Virus record (IMG/VR): IMGVR_UViG_3300035138_000049 | Span: 1-51,505 of that record | Strand: one strand, 5' to 3' | DNA: 51,505 nucleotides | DNA from: a virus | Shown here: in pieces, positions 1 through 6,636 of the stretch | Numbering within the stretch: position 1 is the stretch's first letter | Layout: every line of letters starts with the position of its first letter | Made by a program: the position numbers and the translations under genes | The notes under the pieces: generated by a model | The model's database searches: none | The model's input: only the letters and a program-made list of their open reading frames with translations | What the model was told of the DNA's origin: nothing

Positions 1-127
1 GGCCAGCAAATTGGTCACGGTGGCGGGCAGGCCGGGCATGGGCAAGACCTCGCTCATGCTCAACTGGGCAAGCGGTGCCTGGCGCACGGGTGCCCGTGTC
101 GCCTTTTTCAGCCTGGAGATGGACACC
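1..127. repeat. Terminal direct repeat, left copy (circularity overlap)
   Basis: These 127 bases are identical to 51379-51505. The dnaB frame runs through the repeat, so joining the ends restores one uninterrupted gene. An exact odd-length overlap like this is typical of an assembler closing a circular contig, so it is best read as an assembly overlap and not a physical phage terminus. The unique genome length is then 51,378 bp. Confidence 0.95.
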
Positions 128-751
128 GACGAACTGATGGACCGGATCGCGGCCGCCAAGACCGGGATTTCGTCGCGCAAGTTCGGCAGCGGGACGCTGG
201 ATGAGAACGAGCGGCGCCGGTACAACGCCGCGATCGACGAACTGGCGAAGTGGCGCGGCTATTTCGACGACGCGAGCGCGGAGACGCTGCCCGGCCTCGA
301 CGCGAAGTGCAGGCGCTTGATGAACGCCAACGGCCTCGACCTGGTGTTCGTGGACTACCTCCAGTTGGTGAGCAGCGGCCAGCGCGCGAACAACCGCGTC
401 GAGGAAGTTTCACAGATCACGGTGGGCCTGAAGCGGCTGGCGCGGTCGCTGCGCATCCCGATTGTCGTCGGTGCCCAGCTCAGCCGCGAGGTCAAAAACC
501 GCTCGAACAAGCGGCCGGAGCTGACCGACCTTCGCGAGAGCGGTAGCATCGAGCAGGATAGCGATATCGTGATTATGCTCCACCGCGACAGCTACTACAA
601 CGCCGACGCGCCGCCGGGCGGCGAGACGGAGCTGCTAATCCGCAAGTACCGCAACGGCCCGACCGGCATCGTCAAGCTGATCTTCGAGGCGGAAACCACG
701 CGCTTCGTCGAGGTAGCCGAACGGTTGCGGACGTGGTGGGATGGGATGTAA
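2..751 (+). CDS. dnaB: Replicative DNA helicase DnaB, C-terminal part (continues from 50795)
   Basis: This is the RecA-like motor part of a DnaB-family hexameric helicase, which unwinds the phage replication fork. The Walker A motif GRPGMGKT begins near base 26. The Walker B-like strand LVFVDYLQL and the GAQLSREV and DLRESGSIEQD segments are typical of DnaB. There is no real start here: the frame is open to the window edge, and the N-terminal part lies at 50795-51505. Joined across the circle the protein is 444 residues, a normal DnaB length. The adenine methylase gene begins two bases after the stop. No separate helicase loader was recognised. Confidence 0.96.
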   Translation, partial: ASKLVTVAGRPGMGKTSLMLNWASGAWRTGARVAFFSLEMDTDELMDRIAAAKTGISSRKFGSGTLDENERRRYNAAIDELAKWRGYFDDASAETLPGLDAKCRRLMNANGLDLVFVDYLQLVSSGQRANNRVEEVSQITVGLKRLARSLRIPIVVGAQLSREVKNRSNKRPELTDLRESGSIEQDSDIVIMLHRDSYYNADAPPGGETELLIRKYRNGPTGIVKLIFEAETTRFVEVAERLRTWWDGM

Positions 752-752
752 C

Positions 753-1688
753 ATGAGCATCCAGGCACCATTTCCGTACTTCGGTGGAAAATCCCGCATA
801 GCATCACAGGTATGGGCGCGCTTCGGCGACGTGCCCAACTACGTCGAGCCGTTCTTTGGCTCCGGTGCGGTGCTGCTTTCTCGCCCAACCCCGCCAAAAA
901 CCGAAACGGTCAACGATGCCGACGGGCTGTTGGTCAATTTCTGGCGAGCGGTGCAGGCAGACCCGGACGCGGTAGCCAAACATGCCGACTGGCCGCCGAG
1001 CGAGGTTGACCTTTACGCGCGCCATGCATGGCTGCGCAGCGCCCGCGCCGACGTCGAGCGAATGCTGCGAGAGCCGGAATGGTTCGACGCCAAGCTCGCG
1101 GGCTGGTGGGTGTGGGGCGCCGGCCAGTGGATAGGCCGGGGGTGGGGTCGCATTGACGCGCGCCAGTACCCTCGGCTGAGCGAGGAGGGCAAAAACATGC
1201 GGGCGCGCCGGACATCGGACTATTTGCGACGGCTCTCCAGGCGGCTTGGGCGCGTGCGCATCACATGCGGGGACTGGGCGCGCCTCACCAGCCCCAATGT
1301 GACCGTGCGGCATGGCCGAACTGCTGTATTCCTGGACCCGCCGTACAGTGCCGATCTGCGCGATGACAGGCTGTACGCCGTCGAGGGCGGCGATGTAGCC
1401 GCCGAGGTGCGCGAATGGGCGATCGAAAACGGGGGCGACCCGATATTTAGGATCGCGCTGTGCGGCTATGACATCGAGCACGACGACCTTATACCCGATT
1501 CGTGGGAGCGGCTGCATTGGAAGGCGCGCGGCGGGTATGGATCGCAGGGCAACGGGCGGGGCCGCGAGAACGCATCACATGAGACGGTGTGGTTTTCGCC
1601 GCACTGCCTGGAGCGCCGGCAGCTCAGCATGTTCGACGCGCTGAGCGCCAACGAATTTGGATGTGAAGCGGAAGGAGCGGAAAACTAA
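753..1688 (+). CDS. dam: DNA adenine (N6) methyltransferase, Dam/D12 class
   Basis: The protein transfers a methyl group from S-adenosylmethionine to the N6 of adenine in DNA. The N-terminal PFPYFGGK motif (residues 5-13) and the EPFFGSGAV motif (32-40) form the cofactor site. The catalytic DPPY is at residues 195-198. At 311 residues it is slightly longer than E. coli Dam, with an insert between the two motifs. I chose the ATG at 753 because family members start just before the FPYFGGK motif; an in-frame ATG at 741 would overlap dnaB. No cognate endonuclease is nearby, so a role in shielding phage DNA or marking replication is likely. The target sequence is unknown. Confidence 0.9.
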   Translation: MSIQAPFPYFGGKSRIASQVWARFGDVPNYVEPFFGSGAVLLSRPTPPKTETVNDADGLLVNFWRAVQADPDAVAKHADWPPSEVDLYARHAWLRSARADVERMLREPEWFDAKLAGWWVWGAGQWIGRGWGRIDARQYPRLSEEGKNMRARRTSDYLRRLSRRLGRVRITCGDWARLTSPNVTVRHGRTAVFLDPPYSADLRDDRLYAVEGGDVAAEVREWAIENGGDPIFRIALCGYDIEHDDLIPDSWERLHWKARGGYGSQGNGRGRENASHETVWFSPHCLERRQLSMFDALSANEFGCEAEGAEN

Positions 1689-1981
1689 TGGTTGAAATAA
1701 CTATCGACGACATCAAGTCAAGCAACTGGTTTGCGGTGCTCGGCGAGCGCCAGCAAAAAGAGATCGTGTTCGCGTGTGTATATGCGAGCGAGTTCAGTCA
1801 CGGCACCGATGGCCACCATCGGCTAAGGCCGATCGCGCTCATGGCGGAGCTGGCGGCGCGGTTGTACCCGTGGTCTGATCGGACGCTGCGCTATAGGTTG
1901 GGGCGGTTGGAGGAGCGCGGGATGGTGACGCGACCGGAAGGCGAGCGCAGCGGGTGGTGTGTGGTGGAGATGAATGAATGA
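1688..1981 (+). CDS. Small winged-helix DNA-binding protein
   Basis: This 97-residue protein is translationally coupled to the methylase by a TAATG overlap. Residues about 48-85 form a winged helix-turn-helix: LMAELAARLYPWSDRTL followed by RYRLGRLEERGMVTR, the usual pattern of recognition helix plus 'rLeerGlV' wing. It resembles the wHTH at 4336-4677, which also ends with a GERSGW/GQRSGW-type sequence, so the two may be paralogues. The target is unknown. It may regulate neighbouring phage genes. The next gene overlaps its stop by four bases. Confidence 0.75.
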   Translation: MVEITIDDIKSSNWFAVLGERQQKEIVFACVYASEFSHGTDGHHRLRPIALMAELAARLYPWSDRTLRYRLGRLEERGMVTRPEGERSGWCVVEMNE

Positions 1982-2535
1982 CCTGCATTTGTGGTATTGC
2001 TGAGAAGGGTGTGGTGTGGATCGGAGGCGACAGCGCGTGCGTAAGCGGGTGGGAAACGCAACGAACAAGCATCTCAAAGGTGTTTTTGCGCGGCCAGTTT
2101 CTTATCGGTTGTGCAGGAAGTTTTCGCGCGCACCAAATTGTGAAGCACTTTTTGGATGTGGAGCTGCAACCTGACGACATGGACGATGAGACATTTATGG
2201 TCGTGCATTTTGCCGAGGCGCTGCGCATTTGCCTGAAAGAGCACGGGTACACCAAGATCGAGAATAACCGCGAGGAGGGTGGTTATTTCCTGGTGGGGTA
2301 TCGGTCGCAGCTATATTATGTTGCCAGTGATTTTCAGGTCAATACAAACCTAAATGGGGTTGATGCCATCGGTGCGGGTCGTGAGTACGCGATAGGGGTA
2401 ATGCTAGCGCTGGGCAACTTGCCCCCAGCGGAACGCATCAAACGGGCGCTTGAAATCGCTGAGGAAATGTCGGGGGCCGTTGTTGGCCCGTTTATTATTG
2501 AGAGTACCGAAAACGGCGTGGTGGAGGTGGAGTGA
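1978..2535 (+). CDS. Stand-alone proteasome-beta/HslV-like Ntn hydrolase
   Basis: The 185-residue protein begins Met-Thr, so removal of Met would expose a threonine nucleophile. With that Thr as residue 1, the GGDSA aspartate is residue 17 and the ISK lysine is residue 33. These are the Thr1/Asp17/Lys33 positions of proteasome beta subunits and HslV. A CAGSF segment (mature 44-48) and an AIGAGREYAIG segment (mature 129-139) fit the substrate-cleft glycine strand and the later GSG-like loop. There is no propeptide, unlike many beta subunits. No ATPase partner (HslU, Mpa or similar) is encoded nearby. It could be a peptidase, an amidase-type Ntn enzyme, or part of a host-takeover proteolytic ring. 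Substrate unknown. Confidence 0.72.
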   Translation: MTCICGIAEKGVVWIGGDSACVSGWETQRTSISKVFLRGQFLIGCAGSFRAHQIVKHFLDVELQPDDMDDETFMVVHFAEALRICLKEHGYTKIENNREEGGYFLVGYRSQLYYVASDFQVNTNLNGVDAIGAGREYAIGVMLALGNLPPAERIKRALEIAEEMSGAVVGPFIIESTENGVVEVE

Positions 2536-3407
2536 TGGAAAGGCGACTAAAGCGAATGGCTGGGCCCATTGTGCGCTCACGCACCTGGCCGTGGTTGCGG
2601 GTGGCGCTTATTGTGCTCGCAACCCTTTGCATCATTGAGTTTGCTTTGGGCACCTTTGATCCATGGGGCGCGCACGACAAACAGGACATTCGGACCATTT
2701 TCAAAAACTTTATCCCCCACCCTGCGCGCGGGGCGGCGATGGCGCCGGGGCTGCATGAATATTTTCGTTGGTCGGCGCGCATCGGCACGGATTACACGCG
2801 CCATGTTCCCGACAGCGACCGGCACGGTTCGCCTACTATCGTCATCCTTGGCGACTCTGTGGCGTTCGGCCACGGCGTGAATGATGGTGAAACGTTCGCC
2901 AATGTGCTGGCGCAGCAGATGTCGGATGCGCGGGTGATGTTGGCGGCGGCCACGGGTTACAACAGCCGCAACGTTCGAGATACGATGGCGGACATGGCGG
3001 CGCTGTACGACGTGGACCTGTTCGTGTACCTCGTGACGGCGAACGACCCGATGCCAGAAATTGAATACTGGCTCGCGCAGGATATGCACCAAACCTGGCT
3101 TTCGCTGTATGTGACGCACATCATTGACGTGGTGTCGCGTGGTCCAGACTATGACCCATACGAGTGGACACCCGGCAATACGATGCGCGAGGATTGGCTG
3201 GCGATGAGCGAGGCGGGGGATGTTTTGTTCGCGGCGTTTGAGCCGGGATTTGACCCGATGCTGTTTGAGGCGATGCCCAATGTGGTGCTGATACCGAACT
3301 ACACAGACCGCGCCAGCGTGATCGATGGGCATCCTGGGCCGCGCGGGCACCGGGAGATCGCGGAGGCGCTGTTGCCGCTGATTGAGGAGAGGCTGGGTGA
3401 TGAGTGA
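2535..3407 (+). CDS. Membrane-anchored SGNH/GDSL hydrolase
   Basis: The N-terminus is basic, with one transmembrane segment at about residues 21-38, so the catalytic domain is probably outside the membrane. Block I is ILGDSVAFGHGV with Ser108. The glycine of block II is in AATGYNS (about 141). Block III is TAND (Asn170). The catalytic Asp/His block is DGHPGPRGH near residues 264-272. SGNH enzymes are esterases acting on acetylated sugars, lipids or peptidoglycan O-acetyl groups. The ATG at 2535 overlaps the previous stop (TGATG); a GTG one codon earlier is less likely. It could modify the cell envelope for lysis or block superinfection. It is the only envelope-active enzyme I recognise in this phage. 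Confidence 0.8.
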   Translation: MERRLKRMAGPIVRSRTWPWLRVALIVLATLCIIEFALGTFDPWGAHDKQDIRTIFKNFIPHPARGAAMAPGLHEYFRWSARIGTDYTRHVPDSDRHGSPTIVILGDSVAFGHGVNDGETFANVLAQQMSDARVMLAAATGYNSRNVRDTMADMAALYDVDLFVYLVTANDPMPEIEYWLAQDMHQTWLSLYVTHIIDVVSRGPDYDPYEWTPGNTMREDWLAMSEAGDVLFAAFEPGFDPMLFEAMPNVVLIPNYTDRASVIDGHPGPRGHREIAEALLPLIEERLGDE

Positions 3408-3678
3408 GCAAGATGCCGGCGATAGCCAGTCAGGTGATATAACGATCCCGTGGCGCATAGATGCCACCCTGCCACCCGACGTGATGGTGGCGTTGATAAA
3501 TCCGGCAACAGGAAGCGGCACGGCGCTTTTGCGAGACGGGACGTTCGTAGATGTGCAATTGGAGGCGAGTGATGCTTCTTTTTGCGATGGGCTTTGGCCT
3601 GGTTGTTATGCCAGGACGGCGAAACGCAAGATGAAGAGTTGCATGAATTGGCAGAGGTCGCCCGACGAAAACTCTTAG
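3400..3678 (+). CDS. Hypothetical protein
   Basis: No family recognised. The ATG at 3400 overlaps the SGNH stop by eight bases and follows a GGCTGGGTG-type weak ribosome site. Residues 1-65 look like a compact acidic beta-rich domain (PWRIDATLPPDVMVALINPA, then GSGTALLRDGTFVDVQLEAS). The last 30 residues are Cys/Lys/Arg-rich and probably an out-of-frame tail: the coding signal appears to move to another frame after about 3590, where a second open frame runs to 3803. A frameshift, natural or sequencing, is possible. Confidence 0.55.
   Translation: MSEQDAGDSQSGDITIPWRIDATLPPDVMVALINPATGSGTALLRDGTFVDVQLEASDASFCDGLWPGCYARTAKRKMKSCMNWQRSPDENS
3572..3634 (+). CDS. Possible 20-residue membrane peptide, or start of a frameshifted gene
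   Basis: A clear GGAGGCGAG ribosome site at 3561-3569 precedes an ATG at 3572. The frame reads a hydrophobic MLLFAMGFGLVVM segment, then a basic tail and a stop after 20 residues. A +1 shift near 3610 would join this hydrophobic start to the acidic helical frame ending at 3803, giving a small membrane-anchored protein of about 76 residues. Reading alone cannot separate an independent peptide from a frameshifted gene. Confidence 0.3.
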   Translation: MLLFAMGFGLVVMPGRRNAR

Positions 3679-3803
3679 AACTTGGACACCCGAACTGTCG
3701 GTGCATCTTGGCGCCGTCCTATTTTCATGGCGCGCTCGTCTTTGCTGATTTCATAAACAACGAACTGGAGTTTGGCGATGGCGAAGAAAAAACCGAGGAT
3801 TGA
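3582..3803 (+). CDS. Small acidic hypothetical protein, start uncertain
   Basis: The frame after about 3610 has good protein character: DGETQDEELHELAEVARRK followed by LLELGHPNCRC and an acidic end. No ATG lies in frame upstream, only TTG codons (3582, 3594, 3603). The well-placed ribosome site at 3561 belongs to an ATG in another frame (3572). The product may begin there and shift frame, or may start at a TTG. The end overlaps the next gene's ATG at 3778. Function unknown. Confidence 0.45.
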   Translation: MRWALAWLLCQDGETQDEELHELAEVARRKLLELGHPNCRCILAPSYFHGALVFADFINNELEFGDGEEKTED

Positions 3804-4044
3804 GCTTGGCGCGCAAGTGGTAGCCGCAAACATTTACATCAAAACACCTAGTGACACTTACGATCAATCAGCGCGAGATGTCATCTTGGAGGCGTTGAGT
3901 TGTATCAAATGGACCATCGCGCACGAGGACAGCCAGTACTTCAAATGGGATTTTGAGGACGACCCGCCAGAGCGCGGCGATTTTGCCGCGAGCGTAGACA
4001 TTGATATCGGTTATGACAAGAAGATAGTGCCAAGCGAGGACTAA
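3778..4044 (+). CDS. Hypothetical protein
   Basis: This is an 89-residue protein with no recognised family. The ATG at 3778 has a GGAG site seven bases upstream; a TTG two codons earlier is in frame but lacks suitable spacing. After a basic start (MAKKKPRIELG) the chain is acidic, with a central helix (SARDVILEALSCIKW) and a DPPERGDF turn. It overlaps the preceding open frame by 26 bases and is followed after three bases by the next gene, so it lies in a tight operon. Confidence 0.7.
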   Translation: MAKKKPRIELGAQVVAANIYIKTPSDTYDQSARDVILEALSCIKWTIAHEDSQYFKWDFEDDPPERGDFAASVDIDIGYDKKIVPSED

Positions 4045-4047
4045 GCC

Positions 4048-4332
4048 ATGAAATTCATTGTGTATCGCAGTAGTCAGTCCCCAGAGTTGTTTGATGTACC
4101 GGACGAAAGACGTTCGTGGATGAAGCCGTGTGAGGAAGTGGTAAAAGGGCGAACGGTCTGGAAGTGGAATGATTGCAATGAGGCAGTAGATGCCTGGTTC
4201 GTTGAATTCGACACGCTTGAGGCATTCGTAGAGTGGACGCTTAAGCGGGGTTGCGATGTCATTGTGGGCACGGGTAAGTATCCCATGCCCGAATACCCGC
4301 ACATCGAAATTTATGACGACTATCGGGAGTGA
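4048..4332 (+). CDS. Hypothetical protein
   Basis: This is a 94-residue protein with an alternating strand/helix pattern and many Trp residues (SWMKPCEEVV, TVWKWNDC, DAWFVEFDTL, AFVEWTLKRG). It ends with the acidic IEIYDDYRE. It sits three bases after the previous stop and four bases before the next gene, so it is probably co-transcribed with them. No motif points to a function. It may be a small inhibitor or accessory protein. Confidence 0.7.
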   Translation: MKFIVYRSSQSPELFDVPDERRSWMKPCEEVVKGRTVWKWNDCNEAVDAWFVEFDTLEAFVEWTLKRGCDVIVGTGKYPMPEYPHIEIYDDYRE

Positions 4333-4335
4333 TCC

Positions 4336-4677
4336 TTGACTGCCACCCCTGCCGTCACGCTCGACGAACTGGCCGACCTCCCCGCGCTGATCCGGCGCTA
4401 CGGTGTGCCCAACGGCGATGGGCTGCTGCGCGTTGAGGTGCGCTTGTGCCTGACCGTGCCGGAAAGCAACGGCGCGCTTCCTCTCGTCGAACATGAGACG
4501 CTGGCGGCACTTCGCCAGGCGCGGCGCGACATGGGCCGCGCCGTGCCCACACGCGCAGTTGCAGCGCGGCTTTATGTGTCGCGCACGACGGCATGGAAAA
4601 GGCTCAAGGCGCTGGAGGCGCGTGGTATCGTGGAGCGCGTCGGACAGCGCAGCGGGTGGGTGCTGGCGGGCGGTTGA
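4336..4677 (+). CDS. Winged-helix DNA-binding protein, TTG start
   Basis: This 113-residue protein starts at a TTG preceded by GGGAG at 4326-4330. No ATG lies in frame nearby. The C-terminal half is a winged helix: PTRAVAARLYVSRTTAWKRL is the helix-turn-helix and KALEARGIVERV the wing entry. The N-terminal half contains LDELADLPALIRRYGVP and may form a ligand or dimer domain. The C-terminus resembles that of the wHTH at 1688. It lies immediately upstream of the AAACAT-repeat/hairpin element before the packaging genes, so it is a plausible regulator of late transcription. That link is inference from position only. Confidence 0.72.
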   Translation: MTATPAVTLDELADLPALIRRYGVPNGDGLLRVEVRLCLTVPESNGALPLVEHETLAALRQARRDMGRAVPTRAVAARLYVSRTTAWKRLKALEARGIVERVGQRSGWVLAGG

Positions 4678-4745
4678 AACAAACGCGAAACATCGCTTAA
4701 CATATTGACGCAGACGCCCTATATGCTGTAGGTAGGGCTTTTGTA
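4676..4745 (+). promoter_or_regulatory. Late-block element, copy 1: AAACAT repeats, TTGAC box and terminator-like hairpin
   Basis: Three AAACAT-like hexamers start at 4677, 4688 and 4698 (spacing 11 then 10), followed by TTGACG at 4705. A hairpin has stem GCCCTA (4716-4721) and TAGGGC (4733-4738) and then TTTT. The same arrangement with identical spacing recurs at 10667-10736. The hexamers lie on one face of the helix, as for a cooperative regulator. The hairpin with its T-run could terminate the upstream early operon. Whether TTGAC is a -35 box is uncertain, as no good -10 follows. Confidence 0.6.
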
Positions 4746-4796
4746 TTTCAAGTGGCTTGGGCTACGGGGGTAGCAGGGGCGAAGGGTGGGTAGAGT

Positions 4797-5027
4797 ATGA
4801 CTGATGAGGCGCCGCGCCTTGAATTCATTGCTTCGCTTCCGCCGATACAGTCGGCCATCATGCTCGACGGCAACGGCGACGGGGCGCGGGTGAAAATGGA
4901 TATCCCGGCGAGCGATGTTGGCGCGGTTTTGCTGCTCCAGCACCACTTCAGCGGGAAGACGTTTAAAGTGACGGTTGAGGTCGATGGGTCACGAAGCGCA
5001 GGAAAATCAAGACAAATCAACTACTGA
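4797..5027 (+). CDS. Hypothetical protein upstream of terminase
   Basis: This 76-residue protein is the first gene after the hairpin element and overlaps the small terminase gene by 44 bases. It has an N-terminal IASLPPIQSAIMLDGNGDGARVK-type beta strand pattern and a VGAVLLLQHHFSGKTFKVTVEV segment suggesting a beta sandwich. No family recognised. Its place directly before terS suggests a role in packaging or in early head-gene control. Confidence 0.65.
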   Translation: MTDEAPRLEFIASLPPIQSAIMLDGNGDGARVKMDIPASDVGAVLLLQHHFSGKTFKVTVEVDGSRSAGKSRQINY

Positions 5028-5454
5028 GGGCGTTTTTTTGTTGCTTAGCGATAGTCAATGGCGCTTTGTAACGACCATGATTGCCAACCCCGACATGAGC
5101 AAGGCGGAGGCTGCCCGCGCTATTGATCTGAAGCCGCAGACTATTTATGCATGGCCTGAACACGTAGACGAAGCAATCAAAATTGCCCGTCGCGATATTC
5201 ATGAGGCGACCAAAGAGGCGCGGCGACAGGCGTTGCTTGAGGCTATGCGGGTAAAGGTTGGCGGTTTGCGTAGCAAAGATGAGGCTATCGCGCAAAGGGC
5301 GGCTACCGAAATTATTGAGTGGGAACTCGGCAAGGCCGTTCAAGTTCAGGAAATGACGGGTAAGGATGGTTCGGCCATTCGTTTTGAATGGGTAGACCCC
5401 GTGTCTAGGGATGACAACATTGGCATTGGCGCGGACGAATTACCCGACTCTTGA
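4984..5454 (+). CDS. terS: Terminase small subunit
   Basis: The small subunit recognises phage DNA and hands it to the large terminase. The 156-residue protein has an N-terminal helix-turn-helix (MSKAEAARAIDLKPQTIYAW, about residues 38-57), as in homeodomain-like small terminases. A long charged helix (EAIKIARRDIHEATKEARRQ and onward) would form the oligomeric stalk. The ATG at 4984 follows GAGG; an in-frame TTG at 4975 is also possible. It overlaps terL by 44 bases, which is the usual order. The assignment rests on fold pattern and position. Confidence 0.8.
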   Translation: MGHEAQENQDKSTTEGVFLLLSDSQWRFVTTMIANPDMSKAEAARAIDLKPQTIYAWPEHVDEAIKIARRDIHEATKEARRQALLEAMRVKVGGLRSKDEAIAQRAATEIIEWELGKAVQVQEMTGKDGSAIRFEWVDPVSRDDNIGIGADELPDS

Positions 5455-6628
5455 GCGCCCACACGCTGGCGGTCAGCGCGCATTGTACCTGCACCCGGCG
5501 CGGTTTCAGATTGTCGTGTGCGGACGGCGTTGGGGAAAAACGTTGTTTGGCAAGATCGCAGCAGCCCGCACGCTGTTTAGAGACGAACTTGATGTATGGT
5601 GGATATCGCCAACGTACAAGATGAGTAGCCAAGCGTGGCGCGATTTCAAGCGCGCGTTTGGCGCGTTTGCGGTGCGTGCCGATGGTTCGGAGCGGTACAT
5701 GGAATTTGGTAACGGCGCGGCGTTGACCGTGTGGACCGGCGAGCAAGCCGACACGATGCGCGGCGGCGCGCCCGGCCTAGCGGTGGTAGATGAGGCGGCG
5801 ATGATACGCAATGCGGAGATGTGGCCGGCGGTTATACGCCCCGCCCTGACCGACCACAGAGGCCGTGCGCTTTTTTTGTCCACCCCGCGCGGCCGCAACT
5901 GGTTCTGGGAGTTGTACAGTCGCGGCCTTGACCCGCTCTATCCGCAGTATAAAGGGTGGAATTTCCCCACGCGCCACAACCCGACGATACCGGCAAACGA
6001 GATAGACGAGGCGCGACGCACGTTGCCCGACCGCTTGTTTAGGCAAGAATACCTTGCTGAGTTCATCGAGGATGCTGGCGGGGTGTTTCGCGGCGTGTCT
6101 GAAGTGAGCACCGCCGAATACCGCGAACCCTACGAAGGGCAGTTCGTGATGGGGGTGGACTGGGGCAAGTCCAACGACTTCACCGTGATATCGGTGATCG
6201 ACGTGGGCACAATGACTCAGGTGGACATGGACCGCTACAACCAGATTGGGTGGAGTTTGCAGCGCGGGCGGCTGGTCGCGATGTACGAGCGCTGGAAGCC
6301 GTATCGGATCGTTGCGGAAGAAAATAGCTTCGGCGGGCCGAACATTGAACTCCTGCAAAATGAAGGCTTTCCCATTGAGGCGTTTACGACTACGCCACAA
6401 AGCAAGGGGCCGCTAATCGAGGGGTTGGCGCTTGCGATAGAGCGCGGTGAGTTGACACTATTGAATGACCGCGTGCAGGTGGCGGAGTTGCAGGCTTACG
6501 AGATGGAGCGGCTGCCGTCCGGCCGCTTCCGGTACAATGCGCCCGATGGCGGGCACGATGATACGGTTATTGCGCTGGCGCTGGCGTATCATGCGGTTGG
6601 CGCTGGCTCGTGGTACGAGTTCTGGTAG
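5411..6628 (+). CDS. terL: Terminase large subunit
   Basis: This is the ATP-driven motor and nuclease that packages DNA into proheads. The N-terminal ATPase has a Walker A variant CGRRWGKT (about 37-44), Walker B LAVVDEAA and the coupling motif FLSTPRG. The C-terminal RNase H-like nuclease starts with MGVDWGKSNDFTVISVID and has a late metal-binding HDD in GGHDDTVIALALAYHA. At 405 residues it is a compact terminase. It overlaps terS at its start, and the portal fusion begins eight bases after its stop. Confidence 0.95.
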   Translation: MTTLALARTNYPTLERPHAGGQRALYLHPARFQIVVCGRRWGKTLFGKIAAARTLFRDELDVWWISPTYKMSSQAWRDFKRAFGAFAVRADGSERYMEFGNGAALTVWTGEQADTMRGGAPGLAVVDEAAMIRNAEMWPAVIRPALTDHRGRALFLSTPRGRNWFWELYSRGLDPLYPQYKGWNFPTRHNPTIPANEIDEARRTLPDRLFRQEYLAEFIEDAGGVFRGVSEVSTAEYREPYEGQFVMGVDWGKSNDFTVISVIDVGTMTQVDMDRYNQIGWSLQRGRLVAMYERWKPYRIVAEENSFGGPNIELLQNEGFPIEAFTTTPQSKGPLIEGLALAIERGELTLLNDRVQVAELQAYEMERLPSGRFRYNAPDGGHDDTVIALALAYHAVGAGSWYEFW

Positions 6629-6636
6629 GTGACATT

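Noticed and set aside
1-127. Physical direct terminal repeats of the virion DNA
   Set aside because: The repeat lies inside dnaB and is exactly the size expected from an assembly overlap; natural terminal repeats are usually longer and outside core genes.
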